The notes beneath the pieces are model-generated. The model ran no database searches. It was not told the DNA's origin and was given only the letters and a program-made list of their open reading frames with translations. DNA of 64,000 bases. Origin: Fodinibacter sp963695175 (lineage in GTDB: Bacteria > Actinomycetota > Actinomycetes > Actinomycetales > Dermatophilaceae). The stretch is taken from NCBI GenBank assembly GCA_963695175.1, contig CAVOGG010000004.1:124001-188000 (forward strand), given 5' to 3'. The first letter of the stretch is position 1, and each line of letters opens with the position of its first letter. This document shows, one piece after another, positions 25,669 through 36,794 of the stretch. Made by a program: the position numbers and the translations under genes.

Positions 25669-27830
25669 GGCCGGGCGACCTCGAGCGGGTCGAGCGTGAC
25701 GGGCACGCCGTTGAGCACCGCGTTGCCCGACAGCCCTTCGACGACCGAGGCGTCGGTGAGGTCGTTCATCGTGACGCCGGGCAGCGTCTCGGCGTTGCGC
25801 AGCCGCACCCCCGGGCGGCGGTGGCCGTAGCCGTGCGGCAGCGACACCACGCCGGGCATGACGTCGTCGGTGGCCGCCACCTCGACGCGCACCTCCCCCG
25901 CCGCCGAGCGCACGACGACCGTGTCGCCGTCGTGGATGCCGCGCTGGGCCAGGTCATCGGGGTGCGCGAGCAGGGCGTGCCTGGGCCGCCCGCGGGTGAG
26001 CCGGGCGGAGTTGTGCAGCCAGGAGTTGTTGTCGCGCTGGTGGCGCCGACCGATGAGCAGCAGCTCGCCCGCGCCGAGGCCGGGCGCCCCTGACAGCTCG
26101 GCCAGCAGTCCGGGCAGGGCGTCGAGCACGAGGGGGGTCGCGAGGTCGATCCGGTGGTCGGGGGTGGCCAGGCGCTCGGGGAGCCGGGGCTTGAGCGGGC
26201 CACGGTCGGCGCCGGCCGACATCTCCTCGAGCTTGGCGACCGACAGGCGCGCACCGGACGAGCGGAGCAGCGCGTCCAGCTGCCGGCGCGGGCTGACCCG
26301 CAGCCGGGCCTCGGTCTGCATCGCGTCCCGTGACCACCGGTCGCGCAGCCCGGTCGACCGCTCGCGCAGCAGGGCCGCGCCGAGGTCGCGGGCGATCTCC
26401 CAGTCGGCCCGGGCTCCCGGCTCGGGCTCGAAGAGTGCCGGCGACCAGCGGGCGGTGTCGCGCACCGCGAGGAGGTGGAAGATGATGTCGTAGTGGTCGC
26501 GCTCGAGCGGCCCCGTGGGCGGCAGGATGACGTCGGCGTGCCGCGTGGTCTCGTTGACGTAGAAGTCGATCGACACCATGGCGTCGAGCCCGGCCAGCGC
26601 CTCGTCGAGCCGGTGCCCCGACGGGGTGGACGACACCGGGTTGCCCGCGATGGTCAGCAGCGCGCGCACCTGGCCCTCGCCGGGAGTGGTGATCTCCTCC
26701 TCGAGCGCCGACACCGGCAGCTCGCCCGCGAACGAGGGCAGCCCCCGCACCCGTGAGCGTCGCGTGCCGAAGCCGCCCGGCCCGAGGAACCCGCGACCGA
26801 TGAGGTCGACCGCGGGCGTGGTGAGCATGGTGCCGCCGGGCCGGTCGAGGTTGCCGGTGAGCAGGTTGATCGCCTGCACCGCCCACTGGCACACCACGCC
26901 GTGGGCCTGCGTCGAGACGCCCATCCGCCCGTGAACGGCGGCCGAGGGCGCGGCGGCGAGGTCGCGCGCCAGACCGCGCACGGCATCCGCGGGCATGCCG
27001 CTGACCTGCTCGGCGAGCTCGGGGGTGAAGCCCTCGACGGCCTCGCGCACGGCGTCGACCCCGTCGACGTAGGCAGCGGGGCTGGCGACGCCGTCGACCA
27101 GCAGCTCGCGCACGACCGCCAGCAGGACGGCGGCGTCGGTACCGGGTCGCACGAAGTGGTGGGCGTCGGCAACCTTGGCCGTCTCGGTGCGGCGCGGGTC
27201 GATGACGACCAACCGCCCTCCGCGAGAAGCGAGCTCGCGCCGCCGCTGGGGGAAGTCGGGCACCGTCCACAGCGACCCGTTCGACGCCATCGGGTTGTGG
27301 CCGACGAGCACGAGCAGGTCGGTGCGGTCGATGTCGGGGACGGGCAGGAGGAACTGGTGCCCGTAGAGCGCCCACGCCACCACCTGGTGCGGCAGCTGGT
27401 CGACCGAGGTGGCCGAGAACCGGTTCCGGGTGCGCAGCAGCCGCACCAGCGTCGGGTTGTGGGTCAGGGCGCCGAGGCTGTGGACGTTCGGGTTGCCCTG
27501 GTAGACCGCCACCGCGTCGTCGCCGTGCTCGCGCTGCACCGCGACGAGCCGGGAGGCCGCGAACCCGATCGCCTCGTCCCAGGACACCTCGCGCCACCCG
27601 CCGTCGGCCGTTCGGCGCACCGGCCGGCGCAGCCGGTCGGGGTCCTCGTGGACGTCCTGCAGGGCGAACGCCTTGGGGCAGATGTGCCCGCGCGAGAGCG
27701 GGTCGGCCTCGTGGCCGCGCATCGACGCGATCGCGCCGTCACCGTCGAGGCGCACCTCGAGCGAGCACATCGCCTCGCACAGGGTGCACGTGACGTGCCG
27801 GACGTCCGGCGACTCCGCTGCGGCCGTCAT
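25665..27830 (-). CDS. Molybdopterin-dependent oxidoreductase
   Basis: This 721-residue enzyme of the DMSO-reductase superfamily carries an N-terminal [4Fe-4S] motif with Cys15, Cys18, Cys22 and Cys51 (CTLCEAMC ... GHICPKA). The central domains (LVGHNPMASNGSLW, VIDPRRTETAKVADAH) bind the bis-MGD cofactor, and the C-terminal domain shows LLIGRRHQRDNNSWLHN and GYGHRRPG. No twin-arginine signal is present, so it is cytoplasmic. Start and stop overlap the flanking genes (ATGA on both sides). The enoyl-CoA hydratase upstream hints at an acyl-CoA or aromatic substrate, but this is inference. Confidence 0.88.
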   Translation of the reverse strand: MTAAAESPDVRHVTCTLCEAMCSLEVRLDGDGAIASMRGHEADPLSRGHICPKAFALQDVHEDPDRLRRPVRRTADGGWREVSWDEAIGFAASRLVAVQREHGDDAVAVYQGNPNVHSLGALTHNPTLVRLLRTRNRFSATSVDQLPHQVVAWALYGHQFLLPVPDIDRTDLLVLVGHNPMASNGSLWTVPDFPQRRRELASRGGRLVVIDPRRTETAKVADAHHFVRPGTDAAVLLAVVRELLVDGVASPAAYVDGVDAVREAVEGFTPELAEQVSGMPADAVRGLARDLAAAPSAAVHGRMGVSTQAHGVVCQWAVQAINLLTGNLDRPGGTMLTTPAVDLIGRGFLGPGGFGTRRSRVRGLPSFAGELPVSALEEEITTPGEGQVRALLTIAGNPVSSTPSGHRLDEALAGLDAMVSIDFYVNETTRHADVILPPTGPLERDHYDIIFHLLAVRDTARWSPALFEPEPGARADWEIARDLGAALLRERSTGLRDRWSRDAMQTEARLRVSPRRQLDALLRSSGARLSVAKLEEMSAGADRGPLKPRLPERLATPDHRIDLATPLVLDALPGLLAELSGAPGLGAGELLLIGRRHQRDNNSWLHNSARLTRGRPRHALLAHPDDLAQRGIHDGDTVVVRSAAGEVRVEVAATDDVMPGVVSLPHGYGHRRPGVRLRNAETLPGVTMNDLTDASVVEGLSGNAVLNGVPVTLDPLEVARP

Positions 27831-28624
27831 CGGCGGCGGGGCTCGAAGACGGGGGCCAGCCGCTGCATCGCGGCCTCCCGGGCGATCGTCGTGTTCTTCG
27901 TGGCCAGCAGCCTGGCCTGCTCGAACCGCTCGCGCGCGAAGGTGCGCCGGTCGTTCGAGGCCCAGGTGCGGCCGAAGAGCCGCTTGGTCGCCGCGACGGC
28001 ATCCGGTGAGCGCTGCGCCACCTGCTCGAGGAACCTGGTCGCGGCGACGAAGGGCTCGTCGTGCACCTCGCTCGCCAGCCCGAGCTCGACGGCCCGCTCC
28101 CCGCTCACCACCTCGCCGGTCATCGTCAGCCGCTTCGCGACGTCCATCCGCACCTGCTGCGACAGCGCCTGGGCGCCGCTCATGTCCGGGATGAGCCCCC
28201 AGCGGGCCTCCATGACCGACCACTGGGCGTCGGCGGTGGTCATCCGCAGGTCGGCGGCCAGCGCGATCTGCAGCCCGCCGCCGTAGCAGTGGCCGTGCAC
28301 CGCCGCCACGACCGGCACCGGCAGCCGGCGCCACGCCCAGCACGCCTCCTGGAACAGGTTGGTGCCACGCCACGGCTTCGGCACGAACGAGCGCGCCACC
28401 CGTGGCGGGTTCTTCAGCACCGTGGCGAAGTCGAGACCGGCGCAGAACGACTCCCCCTCGCCACCGATCACCACCCCGCGCAGGGTGCGGTCGCGGGACA
28501 GGTCCCGGGCGGTGGTCACGAGGTCCTCGAGCGTGTCGAGGGTCAGCGCGTTGAGCTTGTCTGGGCGGTTGAGCCGGACCTGGGCGACGCCGCCCTCGAC
28601 CCGGCACGTGACGGTGCTCGGCAT
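27827..28624 (-). CDS. Enoyl-CoA hydratase/isomerase
   Basis: This 265-residue crotonase-fold enzyme has the oxyanion-hole segments FCAGLDFA and CYGGGLQIALAADLRM. It begins VRLNRPDKLNALT, typical of enoyl-CoA hydratases. ATG 28624 follows a purine-rich AGGGTGGTGGG. Its stop overlaps the start of the molybdopterin oxidoreductase, making it the first gene of a three-gene operon. It probably hydrates an enoyl-CoA, though some relatives act as isomerases or hydrolases. Confidence 0.88.
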   Translation of the reverse strand: MPSTVTCRVEGGVAQVRLNRPDKLNALTLDTLEDLVTTARDLSRDRTLRGVVIGGEGESFCAGLDFATVLKNPPRVARSFVPKPWRGTNLFQEACWAWRRLPVPVVAAVHGHCYGGGLQIALAADLRMTTADAQWSVMEARWGLIPDMSGAQALSQQVRMDVAKRLTMTGEVVSGERAVELGLASEVHDEPFVAATRFLEQVAQRSPDAVAATKRLFGRTWASNDRRTFARERFEQARLLATKNTTIAREAAMQRLAPVFEPRRR

Positions 28625-28662
28625 CCCACCACCCTACGGATGCCGGGCGCCGGGCGTCGCGG

Positions 28663-29937
28663 TCAGGTGACCTTCGCGACGATCTCGGCATCCGGGTGCG
28701 CGCCGATCGGGCCGGCGGGGCGCATCGTCGCGCGCTCGGGGTGGTCGCGGCGGTGCACGAGCACCGACACGGCGAGGATGCCGAGGCCGAGGACCGCAAG
28801 GCCCACGCCGACCCACGAGGGCGCGGTGTAGCCCCACCCGGCGGCGATGACGAGCCCACCCAGGTAGGCGCCGAGCGCGTTGGCGACGTTGAGCGCCGCG
28901 TGGTTGCTCGCGGCGGCGAGGGTCTGGGCGGTGCCGGCCACCTGCATCAGCCGCAGCTGGAGGTTGATGACGAGCACCGCGGTGAGCACGCCGACCAGGA
29001 AGAGCACGACGAGTGCGGCAATGGCGTACGGCGCGGCCAGCGCGAACAGGGCCAGCCCGATGCCGAGGCCGGCCATGCCGATGACGACCGACCGGATGAC
29101 CGACCAGTCGCCCAACCGGCCGCCGACCAGGTTGCCGACGAACCCGGAGGCCCCGAAGACGAGCAGGAAGATCGGCACCGCGGAGGCGGGCAGCCCGGTG
29201 ACCTCGGTGACCGTGGGGGCGATGTAGGAGTACATCGCGAACATGCCGCCGAAGCCGACCGCACCGACGCCGAGGGTGAGCCACACCTGCAGGCTGGTCA
29301 GCGCACTCAGCTCGTTGCGCACGGTGCGGGTGCGGTCGCGCGGCAGGTGGGGCACGGCATACGAGATGAGGGCGACCGTCGCGACGCCGATCACGGCGAC
29401 CAGCCAGTAGGCGGAGCGCCAGCCGAGGTTCTGCCCGAGCCAGGTCGCGCCGGGCACGCCGAGCACGTTCGCGATCGGGATGCCGAGCATCACCTTCCCG
29501 ACGGCGCGGCCGGCCTGACCGCGCACGGCGAGGTCGACGGCCACCAGGGCGGCGACACCGAAGAAGGCCCCGTGCGGGAGACCGGCGATGAACCGCGACG
29601 CCACGAGCAGGCCGTAGCTCGGGGCGACCGCGCTGAGCATGTTGCCGACGGTGAACGCGGCCATCAGTCCGACGAGCAGCGCCTTGCGCGGCCAGGTCGC
29701 CGCGAGCAGCGCAAGGAGGGGCGCACCGATGACGACGCCGGCGGCGTAGGCGGAGATGGTGTGCCCGGCCGTGGGGATGTCGACCCCGACGCCGGCCGCG
29801 ATGTCGGGCAGCAGGCCCATCGTGACGAACTCGGTCGTGCCGATCGCGACGCCCCCCAGGATCAGGGCGAGGGTCGCGAGGAAGGCGTGGCGGGGCTGGG
29901 GCACGAGACGTGCAGCGCACCGCACCCCCGGCTGCAT
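28663..29937 (-). CDS. MFS efflux transporter
   Basis: This 424-residue protein of the major facilitator superfamily has about 12 hydrophobic segments. The early motif TTEFVTMGLLPDIA and ASRFIAGLPHGAFFGVAA match AraJ/Cmr/YdhP-type drug or sugar exporters (DHA1 group). It probably exports a small hydrophobic compound with proton exchange. ATG 29937 is used, though a shorter start is possible. The gene is 38 nt upstream of the enoyl-CoA hydratase on the same strand. Confidence 0.88.
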   Translation of the reverse strand: MQPGVRCAARLVPQPRHAFLATLALILGGVAIGTTEFVTMGLLPDIAAGVGVDIPTAGHTISAYAAGVVIGAPLLALLAATWPRKALLVGLMAAFTVGNMLSAVAPSYGLLVASRFIAGLPHGAFFGVAALVAVDLAVRGQAGRAVGKVMLGIPIANVLGVPGATWLGQNLGWRSAYWLVAVIGVATVALISYAVPHLPRDRTRTVRNELSALTSLQVWLTLGVGAVGFGGMFAMYSYIAPTVTEVTGLPASAVPIFLLVFGASGFVGNLVGGRLGDWSVIRSVVIGMAGLGIGLALFALAAPYAIAALVVLFLVGVLTAVLVINLQLRLMQVAGTAQTLAAASNHAALNVANALGAYLGGLVIAAGWGYTAPSWVGVGLAVLGLGILAVSVLVHRRDHPERATMRPAGPIGAHPDAEIVAKVT

Positions 29938-30044
29938 TCCCGCTCGCGCGGCTTTCGGTGCGATGTCACACAGAGTTCACAAGACCGTGCGGGATGCCGC
30001 GTGGCGTCGGCGGCGCCGGCCCGTCGCCGTGGGTGCCACCCGGC

Positions 30045-31067
30045 TCAGCTCAGCCGGGCTCTGACCCACCAGACGCACAAGCCCGCCAGCAGCGCCGAGG
30101 CCGCGAGGTACAGCGCCGCCTCCGCCAGCTGGAGGGGCCAGAAGTTGCCGCCCGGCTGGTAGACCACGCGCTGGGTGTAGCCCTCGCTCGACAGCCGCTC
30201 CAGGCACGGGTTGATGGGCGAGGCCTCGACCGGGCCGCTGAAGCGGTCCGGCGCCGCGGCGAAGCAGTCGGACAGCCAGGCGGGCAGGCTCGCGGGCCTG
30301 CCATCGGCACCGAGCGTCTGGTTGGTGAGGACCCAGTCTCCGCGGTGGGCGGTGTGCACGGTGATCGTCTCGGGGTGGCCCCGGTCGTCCGCACTGACCC
30401 CGTCGAGGGTCTGCGCACTGATCGCGATGCTCACGGTCGTCGGGGCCACGAGGTGCGGGCGCACCCAGATCGGCACGGCGACCTGGACGGCGACGTAGAG
30501 CGCCAGGGTGAGCGCCATGGCCGGCAGGGACCGCCGCAGGACGGCACCCAGGGTGACGCCGAGGACGACCGCGAAGACCGTGTAGGCGACCGGCACCACC
30601 CCGCGCATCGCGAACGACACCGGCGTCAGCAGCGGGGGCAGGCCTCCGCGGGCGTGGCTCACCACGCCGTCGAGGGGGTGAGACCACCAGGTCACCGCGA
30701 GGGTCAGGGCTCCGACGGCGAGCGCGGCCACCAGCGTGGTGACGGCGAGCTTCGTGGCGAGCCAGCGGGTGCGGGTGACGCTCTGGTTCCAGACCAGCCG
30801 GTGGGTGCCCGTTTCGAGCTCACGCGCCACCATCGGCGCACCCCAGAAGGCGCCCACGAGGGCCGGGACCACGGCGACGACGATCAAGCCGGCCCAGAAG
30901 AGGTTGATGTCCGCGCTCGTCAGCTTGTCGAAGACGTCGTCGACACCGGCCGTCGCGAGCTTCGCCAGGCGTGGACCGGTGACGGCGAGCACGATCGCCA
31001 TCGCGACGACGGCCACGACGACGGTCACCGCCTGCACCCGCAGCTGGCGCCAGGTCAGCCAGATCAC
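30045..31067 (-). CDS. ABC transporter permease
   Basis: This 340-residue membrane protein begins with WLTWRQLRVQAVTVVVAVVAMAI and has about six hydrophobic segments, with a large extracytoplasmic loop around residues 205-300. It is the partner of the adjacent ATPase: the GTG start (31067) overlaps the ATPase stop by 4 nt and has GGAGGT upstream. Such YtrA-linked exporters move peptides, antibiotics or lipids; the substrate is unknown. Confidence 0.85.
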   Translation of the reverse strand: MIWLTWRQLRVQAVTVVVAVVAMAIVLAVTGPRLAKLATAGVDDVFDKLTSADINLFWAGLIVVAVVPALVGAFWGAPMVARELETGTHRLVWNQSVTRTRWLATKLAVTTLVAALAVGALTLAVTWWSHPLDGVVSHARGGLPPLLTPVSFAMRGVVPVAYTVFAVVLGVTLGAVLRRSLPAMALTLALYVAVQVAVPIWVRPHLVAPTTVSIAISAQTLDGVSADDRGHPETITVHTAHRGDWVLTNQTLGADGRPASLPAWLSDCFAAAPDRFSGPVEASPINPCLERLSSEGYTQRVVYQPGGNFWPLQLAEAALYLAASALLAGLCVWWVRARLS

Positions 31068-31996
31068 TTCAGCACCTCCAGGGTCGGCGAGCCGGTCGCG
31101 GTGCCCGGGGCGCCCGGTGCCCCCGGGGCGCCCGGTAGCTGCGGTGTGGGGCGTTCCATGTACGACAGCACGAGGTCCTCCAGGCCGAGCTCGGTGACGG
31201 TCCACGCCGGGTCGAGCACGGGGCGCTCGGTGCGCACGACGAGGGTCGTCTGCCGGTCGGTGTGGCTGGCGGACACGACCTCCTGGTCGGCCGGCAGCGT
31301 GTGCGTGGCCCGGCGGGGGCCGGTCAGCCGGTGGTGGGTGTCGAGCAGCGTCTCGACCTCGCCGGCGAGCCGCACCTCGGAGTCGACGAGCACCACGACG
31401 TGGTCACAGACCCGTTCGAGGTCGGAGACGACGTGCGAGGAGAGCACGACGCTGAGCTCCTGCTCGGCCACGGCCTCCATGAGCAGCTGGAGGAACTCGC
31501 GCCGCGCGAAGGGGTCGAGGCTCGCGACCGGCTCGTCGAGGATGAGCAGCTCGGGGCGCTTGGCCAGTCCGAGCGCCAGGGCGAGCTGGGCGCGCTGGCC
31601 CCCGGACAGCCGACCGGCGCGCTGGCGTGGGTCGAGGCCGAGCCGTTCGACGCGCGACCGTGCCAGGTCGTCGTCCCAGCGCGGGTTGAGGTGGGCGCCG
31701 AGGCGCAGGTGGTCGCGGACGCTGAGCCCGGCATAGGTCGGGGTGTCCTGGGCGACGAAGCCGACCTTGGCGAGCTGGGCGGGGTCGGATGCCGGCCGCC
31801 CTCCGCACACCTCGATGGTCCCGGTCGTCGGCCGGAGCAGCCCCGCGGCCAGGTTGAGCAGGGTGCTCTTGCCGGCACCGTTCTGACCGACCAGCCCGGT
31901 GACCCGGCCGGCCGGGATCTGCAGGGTGCAGTCCTTCAGCGCCCACCGGCGGCCGTAGCGCTTGCCGAGCGCGTCAGTTGCGAGGACGGCCGTCAT
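31064..31996 (-). CDS. ABC transporter ATP-binding protein with GAP-repeat tail
   Basis: This 310-residue ATPase has Walker A GQNGAGKST, signature LSGGQRAQ, Walker B LLILDEPVASLD and the H-loop SSH. It forms an exporter with the permease downstream. The last ~30 residues include LPGAPGAPGAPGTATG, a collagen-like run of Gly-Ala-Pro units that is not part of the ATPase fold. Start and stop overlap both neighbours (ATGA with the GntR gene, GTGA with the permease). Confidence 0.9.
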   Translation of the reverse strand: MTAVLATDALGKRYGRRWALKDCTLQIPAGRVTGLVGQNGAGKSTLLNLAAGLLRPTTGTIEVCGGRPASDPAQLAKVGFVAQDTPTYAGLSVRDHLRLGAHLNPRWDDDLARSRVERLGLDPRQRAGRLSGGQRAQLALALGLAKRPELLILDEPVASLDPFARREFLQLLMEAVAEQELSVVLSSHVVSDLERVCDHVVVLVDSEVRLAGEVETLLDTHHRLTGPRRATHTLPADQEVVSASHTDRQTTLVVRTERPVLDPAWTVTELGLEDLVLSYMERPTPQLPGAPGAPGAPGTATGSPTLEVLK

Positions 31997-32382
31997 GCGA
32001 CGCCCCGCTGCTCGCTGCGAAAGGCGCTGCGGAACAGCGCCTCGATGCTCTCGTCATCAACCCCGGCGGCCCGGGCGCGGCCCAGCCAGCGCTCGAGGTC
32101 GCGTCGCAGCGGCTCGTGCGCGGCCAGCGAGTCGTCGGCGAGCGAGCGGGTGACGAAGGTGCCGACGCCGGGGCGGGCCGACACCAGCCCGTCACGCTCG
32201 AGCTCGCGGTAGGCCTTGAGCACCGTGTTGGGGTTGATGGCCAGCGTCGCCACGACGTCCTTGACGGTGGGGAGCTGGTCGCCCTCGCGCAGCAGCCCGA
32301 GCCGCAGGGCCTGGCGCACCTGGTGCACCACCTGCAGGTACGGCGAGACGCCCGACCGGCCGTCCAGGGTGAACTCGATCAT
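31993..32382 (-). CDS. GntR-family (YtrA-type) regulator
   Basis: This 129-residue short GntR regulator has a winged helix-turn-helix (residues about 10-75, VKDVVATLAINPNTVLKAYRELERDGLV) and only a small C-terminal helix pair, as in YtrA proteins that control ABC exporters. ATG 32382 has GGAGG upstream. It is the first gene of a regulator-ATPase-permease operon, and a near-perfect 22-bp palindrome lies just upstream, implying autoregulation. Confidence 0.88.
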   Translation of the reverse strand: MIEFTLDGRSGVSPYLQVVHQVRQALRLGLLREGDQLPTVKDVVATLAINPNTVLKAYRELERDGLVSARPGVGTFVTRSLADDSLAAHEPLRRDLERWLGRARAAGVDDESIEALFRSAFRSEQRGVA

Positions 32383-32394
32383 CGGAGCCTCCTG

Positions 32395-32416
32395 TTGTAC
32401 TAGTTGACTAGCACAA
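32395..32416. promoter_or_regulatory. Candidate YtrA-type operator
   Basis: A 22-bp palindrome (18 of 22 positions symmetric) runs from TTGTAC through CTAG/CTAG cores to GCACAA. It sits 12 nt upstream of the GntR start and overlaps the region where its promoter should be. Long spaced palindromes of this kind are typical for YtrA-like repressors. It could also affect the divergent gene starting at 32487. Confidence 0.7.
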
Positions 32417-32486
32417 TAGATGAACAGCACGGGCTCGACAACCCCACCTCGGGCGCACACCCACCGGGCCTCCCTACGATGGCCGG

Positions 32487-33458
32487 ATGCGCGCAGCCCA
32501 GGTGACCCGACTCGACGGACCGGATGCCGTGGAGGTCGTCGACCTCCCGGACCCCAGCGGCGACGGGGTCGTCATCGAGGTGGCCGCGGCCGGCATCTGC
32601 TTCCCCGACGTGCTGCTGACCCGTGGGCAGTACCAGATCACGCCCGACCTCCCCTTCGTGCCGGGGTCCGAGGTGGCCGGCCTGGTGCGCTCGGCGCCGG
32701 TGAGCAGCGGGTACGCCGCGGGCGACCGGGTCGCCGCATTCCCCTTCCTCGGCGGGTTCGCCGAGGTCGTCGAGGCCGACGCGGCCATGGTGTTCCCGCT
32801 GCCGGACTCGGTGACGTTCGAGCAGGGCGCGGCGCTGCCGATGAACTACCTCACCTGCCACTTCGCCCTCCGCGAGCGCGGCCGGCTGCGCGAGGGCGAG
32901 ACCGTCCTCGTGCAGGGGGCGGCGGGCGGCATCGGTACCGCTGCGGTGCAGCTCGCAGCCGCCTGGGGTGCGCGGGTCATCGCGGTCGTGTCGTCGCACG
33001 ACAAGGGAGCGGTCGCCAGGGCTGCCGGGGCGCACGAGGTCGTGCTCGCCGACGGGTTCCGCGATGCCGTCGCCGGGCTGACCAGCGGACGTGGCGTCGA
33101 CGTCGTGGTCGACCCCGTGGGGGGTGACCGGTTCACCGACTCGCTGCGCTCGCTCGCGCCCGGTGGCCGGCTGCTCGTCATCGGGTTCACCGCCGGCTCC
33201 ATCCCCGAGGTCAAGGTGAACCGGTTGCTCCTCGGCAACATCTCCGTCGTCGGCGTCGGGTGGGGCGCGTGGTGGACCGGGCGTGGCGGCCCCGGCCCGG
33301 GATTCCTGCGCCACCAGTGGGACGACCTCGTGCCGCTGCTGGAGTCGGGGGCGATCGACCCCGTCATCGGCGAGGTGCGCGACCTCGAGGACGTCGTGGC
33401 GGCGCTCACCGCGGTCGACGAGCGCCGGGCGACCGGGAAGATCCTGCTCGTCCCGTGA
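32487..33458 (+). CDS. NADPH:quinone oxidoreductase family (zinc-free MDR)
   Basis: This 323-residue medium-chain reductase lacks the zinc ligands of alcohol dehydrogenases. The nucleotide motif is VQGAAGGIGTAAVQLA near the centre, and the N-terminal half has FPDVLLTRGQYQ and PGSEVAGLV, as in quinone oxidoreductases/crotonyl-CoA reductase relatives. TACGAT lies 6 nt before ATG 32487, so translation is probably leaderless. It is divergent from the GntR operon and reduces quinones or enones, probably for detoxification. Confidence 0.87.
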   Translation: MRAAQVTRLDGPDAVEVVDLPDPSGDGVVIEVAAAGICFPDVLLTRGQYQITPDLPFVPGSEVAGLVRSAPVSSGYAAGDRVAAFPFLGGFAEVVEADAAMVFPLPDSVTFEQGAALPMNYLTCHFALRERGRLREGETVLVQGAAGGIGTAAVQLAAAWGARVIAVVSSHDKGAVARAAGAHEVVLADGFRDAVAGLTSGRGVDVVVDPVGGDRFTDSLRSLAPGGRLLVIGFTAGSIPEVKVNRLLLGNISVVGVGWGAWWTGRGGPGPGFLRHQWDDLVPLLESGAIDPVIGEVRDLEDVVAALTAVDERRATGKILLVP

Positions 33459-33586
33459 CCCGGGCGGCCCCGGGTGAGCACAAACCTCAGGCTCCCTTAG
33501 GACGGTCTTAGGACGGATGCCGGGAGCCGACCGGAAGGGTGGGCAACAGGCTCGCGGACCCGCTGCGGCCCGATCCGGAGGTCACC

Positions 33587-34129
33587 GTGCTCGACACCAT
33601 CGGCGGGATCCCCCTGCACCCGCTCATCGTCCACGCGGTCGTGGTCCTCGTGCCGCTCGCCTCGCTCCTGCTGCTGCTCGCCGCGGTCTCGCCGAGGATC
33701 CGGCACTGGGCCGGCATCCTCACGCCCATCACGGCCACCCTCGCGCTGGTCATGGTGCCGCTCGCAACCCAGAGCGGTGAGGCGCTCGAGAAGCGGGTCG
33801 ACGCGAGCCCCGCCCTCGAGGAGCACACGGAGCTCGGCGACAGCCTGCTCTACTTCGTCCTCACCCTGGCGATCCTCGCGTGGGCCCTGTGGTTCCTCGA
33901 CCGACGCGCCCGGGCCACGGTCACGACCACCGACGCGGCACAGCGCGGCGCCCACGGCACCCCCCGTGCCGCTCGTTCGGGGCTGATGACCGCCGTCATC
34001 GTGCTCTCGGTGGTCTCCGTGCTCGCGACGACGGTCCAGGTCATCCGGATCGGCCACAGCGGCGCCTCCGCCTCGTGGTCCGACGTGGGCGCGAAGACCG
34101 TGCCCCCCGGGGGTGGCGACGGCGACTGA
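33587..34129 (+). CDS. DUF2231 family membrane protein
   Basis: This 180-residue protein has about four transmembrane helices (VVVLVPLASLLLLLAAV, LTPITATLALVMVPLA, LLYFVLTLAILAWALWFL and AVIVLSVVSVLATTVQ). The N-terminal GGIPLHPLIVHA is the hallmark of DUF2231, a family of unknown function with a His possibly binding heme or metal. GTG 33587 has GGAGGT 4 nt upstream, better than any upstream start. The C-terminus is Gly/Pro-rich. Confidence 0.82.
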   Translation: MLDTIGGIPLHPLIVHAVVVLVPLASLLLLLAAVSPRIRHWAGILTPITATLALVMVPLATQSGEALEKRVDASPALEEHTELGDSLLYFVLTLAILAWALWFLDRRARATVTTTDAAQRGAHGTPRAARSGLMTAVIVLSVVSVLATTVQVIRIGHSGASASWSDVGAKTVPPGGGDGD

Positions 34130-34168
34130 CCTCCCGCCGCGACCCCGTCACGCGGTCCGTCGCCCGGC

Positions 34169-34561
34169 TCAGCCCGGGTGGCGGGTCGCTTCGCCGCCCT
34201 CGGGAGCGTGGACCAGGTCGCGCGTGACCGGGCCGAGGTCTCGGCGTCGCAGCACCCGCTCGGTGACGACGACACCGGCCGCCAGCGCGACGAAGTAGGC
34301 CGTCGGGCCCACCTCCAGTGTCGTGGTGCCGCTGCCGACGACGGCGTCCAGCAGGACGGCGAACCCGAACGCGAGGGCACCGCCGGCGAGCCAGGTGAGC
34401 CGCTCCGCCACGTCGCGACGCGCCGCCGCCTGCCAGGTGACCCCGACCGCAGCTCCGACCACGAAAGCCGCCACCGCCTGCCACGAACCCATTTCGGCCG
34501 TACCGAAGGGCACGCTGATGAACCACACCCCGACCCACGCCCACCGCTGCCACGTCGTCAT
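34169..34561 (-). CDS. Small hypothetical membrane protein
   Basis: This 130-residue protein has three or four hydrophobic stretches (VGVWFISVPFG, AVAAFVVGAAVGVTW, GGALAFGFAVLLDAVVG, TAYFVALAAGVVV) and a basic C-terminus ending in APEGGEATRHPG. I do not recognise a family. ATG 34561 is chosen since translation upstream loses hydrophobic character. It is convergent with the DUF2231 gene (39-nt gap) and divergent from nadE. Confidence 0.6.
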   Translation of the reverse strand: MTTWQRWAWVGVWFISVPFGTAEMGSWQAVAAFVVGAAVGVTWQAAARRDVAERLTWLAGGALAFGFAVLLDAVVGSGTTTLEVGPTAYFVALAAGVVVTERVLRRRDLGPVTRDLVHAPEGGEATRHPG

Positions 34562-34625
34562 GCCGCCGAGTGTGGCAGCCCGCGACCCGGCCCGGCCCCG
34601 GCATCCGGAGCAATAGGCTCGGGCC

Positions 34626-36707
<2,082 letters not shown>

Positions 36708-36794
36708 CCCGAGGATCGGACGTCGGGCCGTTGACGGGCCCGAGCGCGGGCTGCGACCCTGCTGGGGTGCGGCCAGCGGGCCGCAGGAGCGGGG

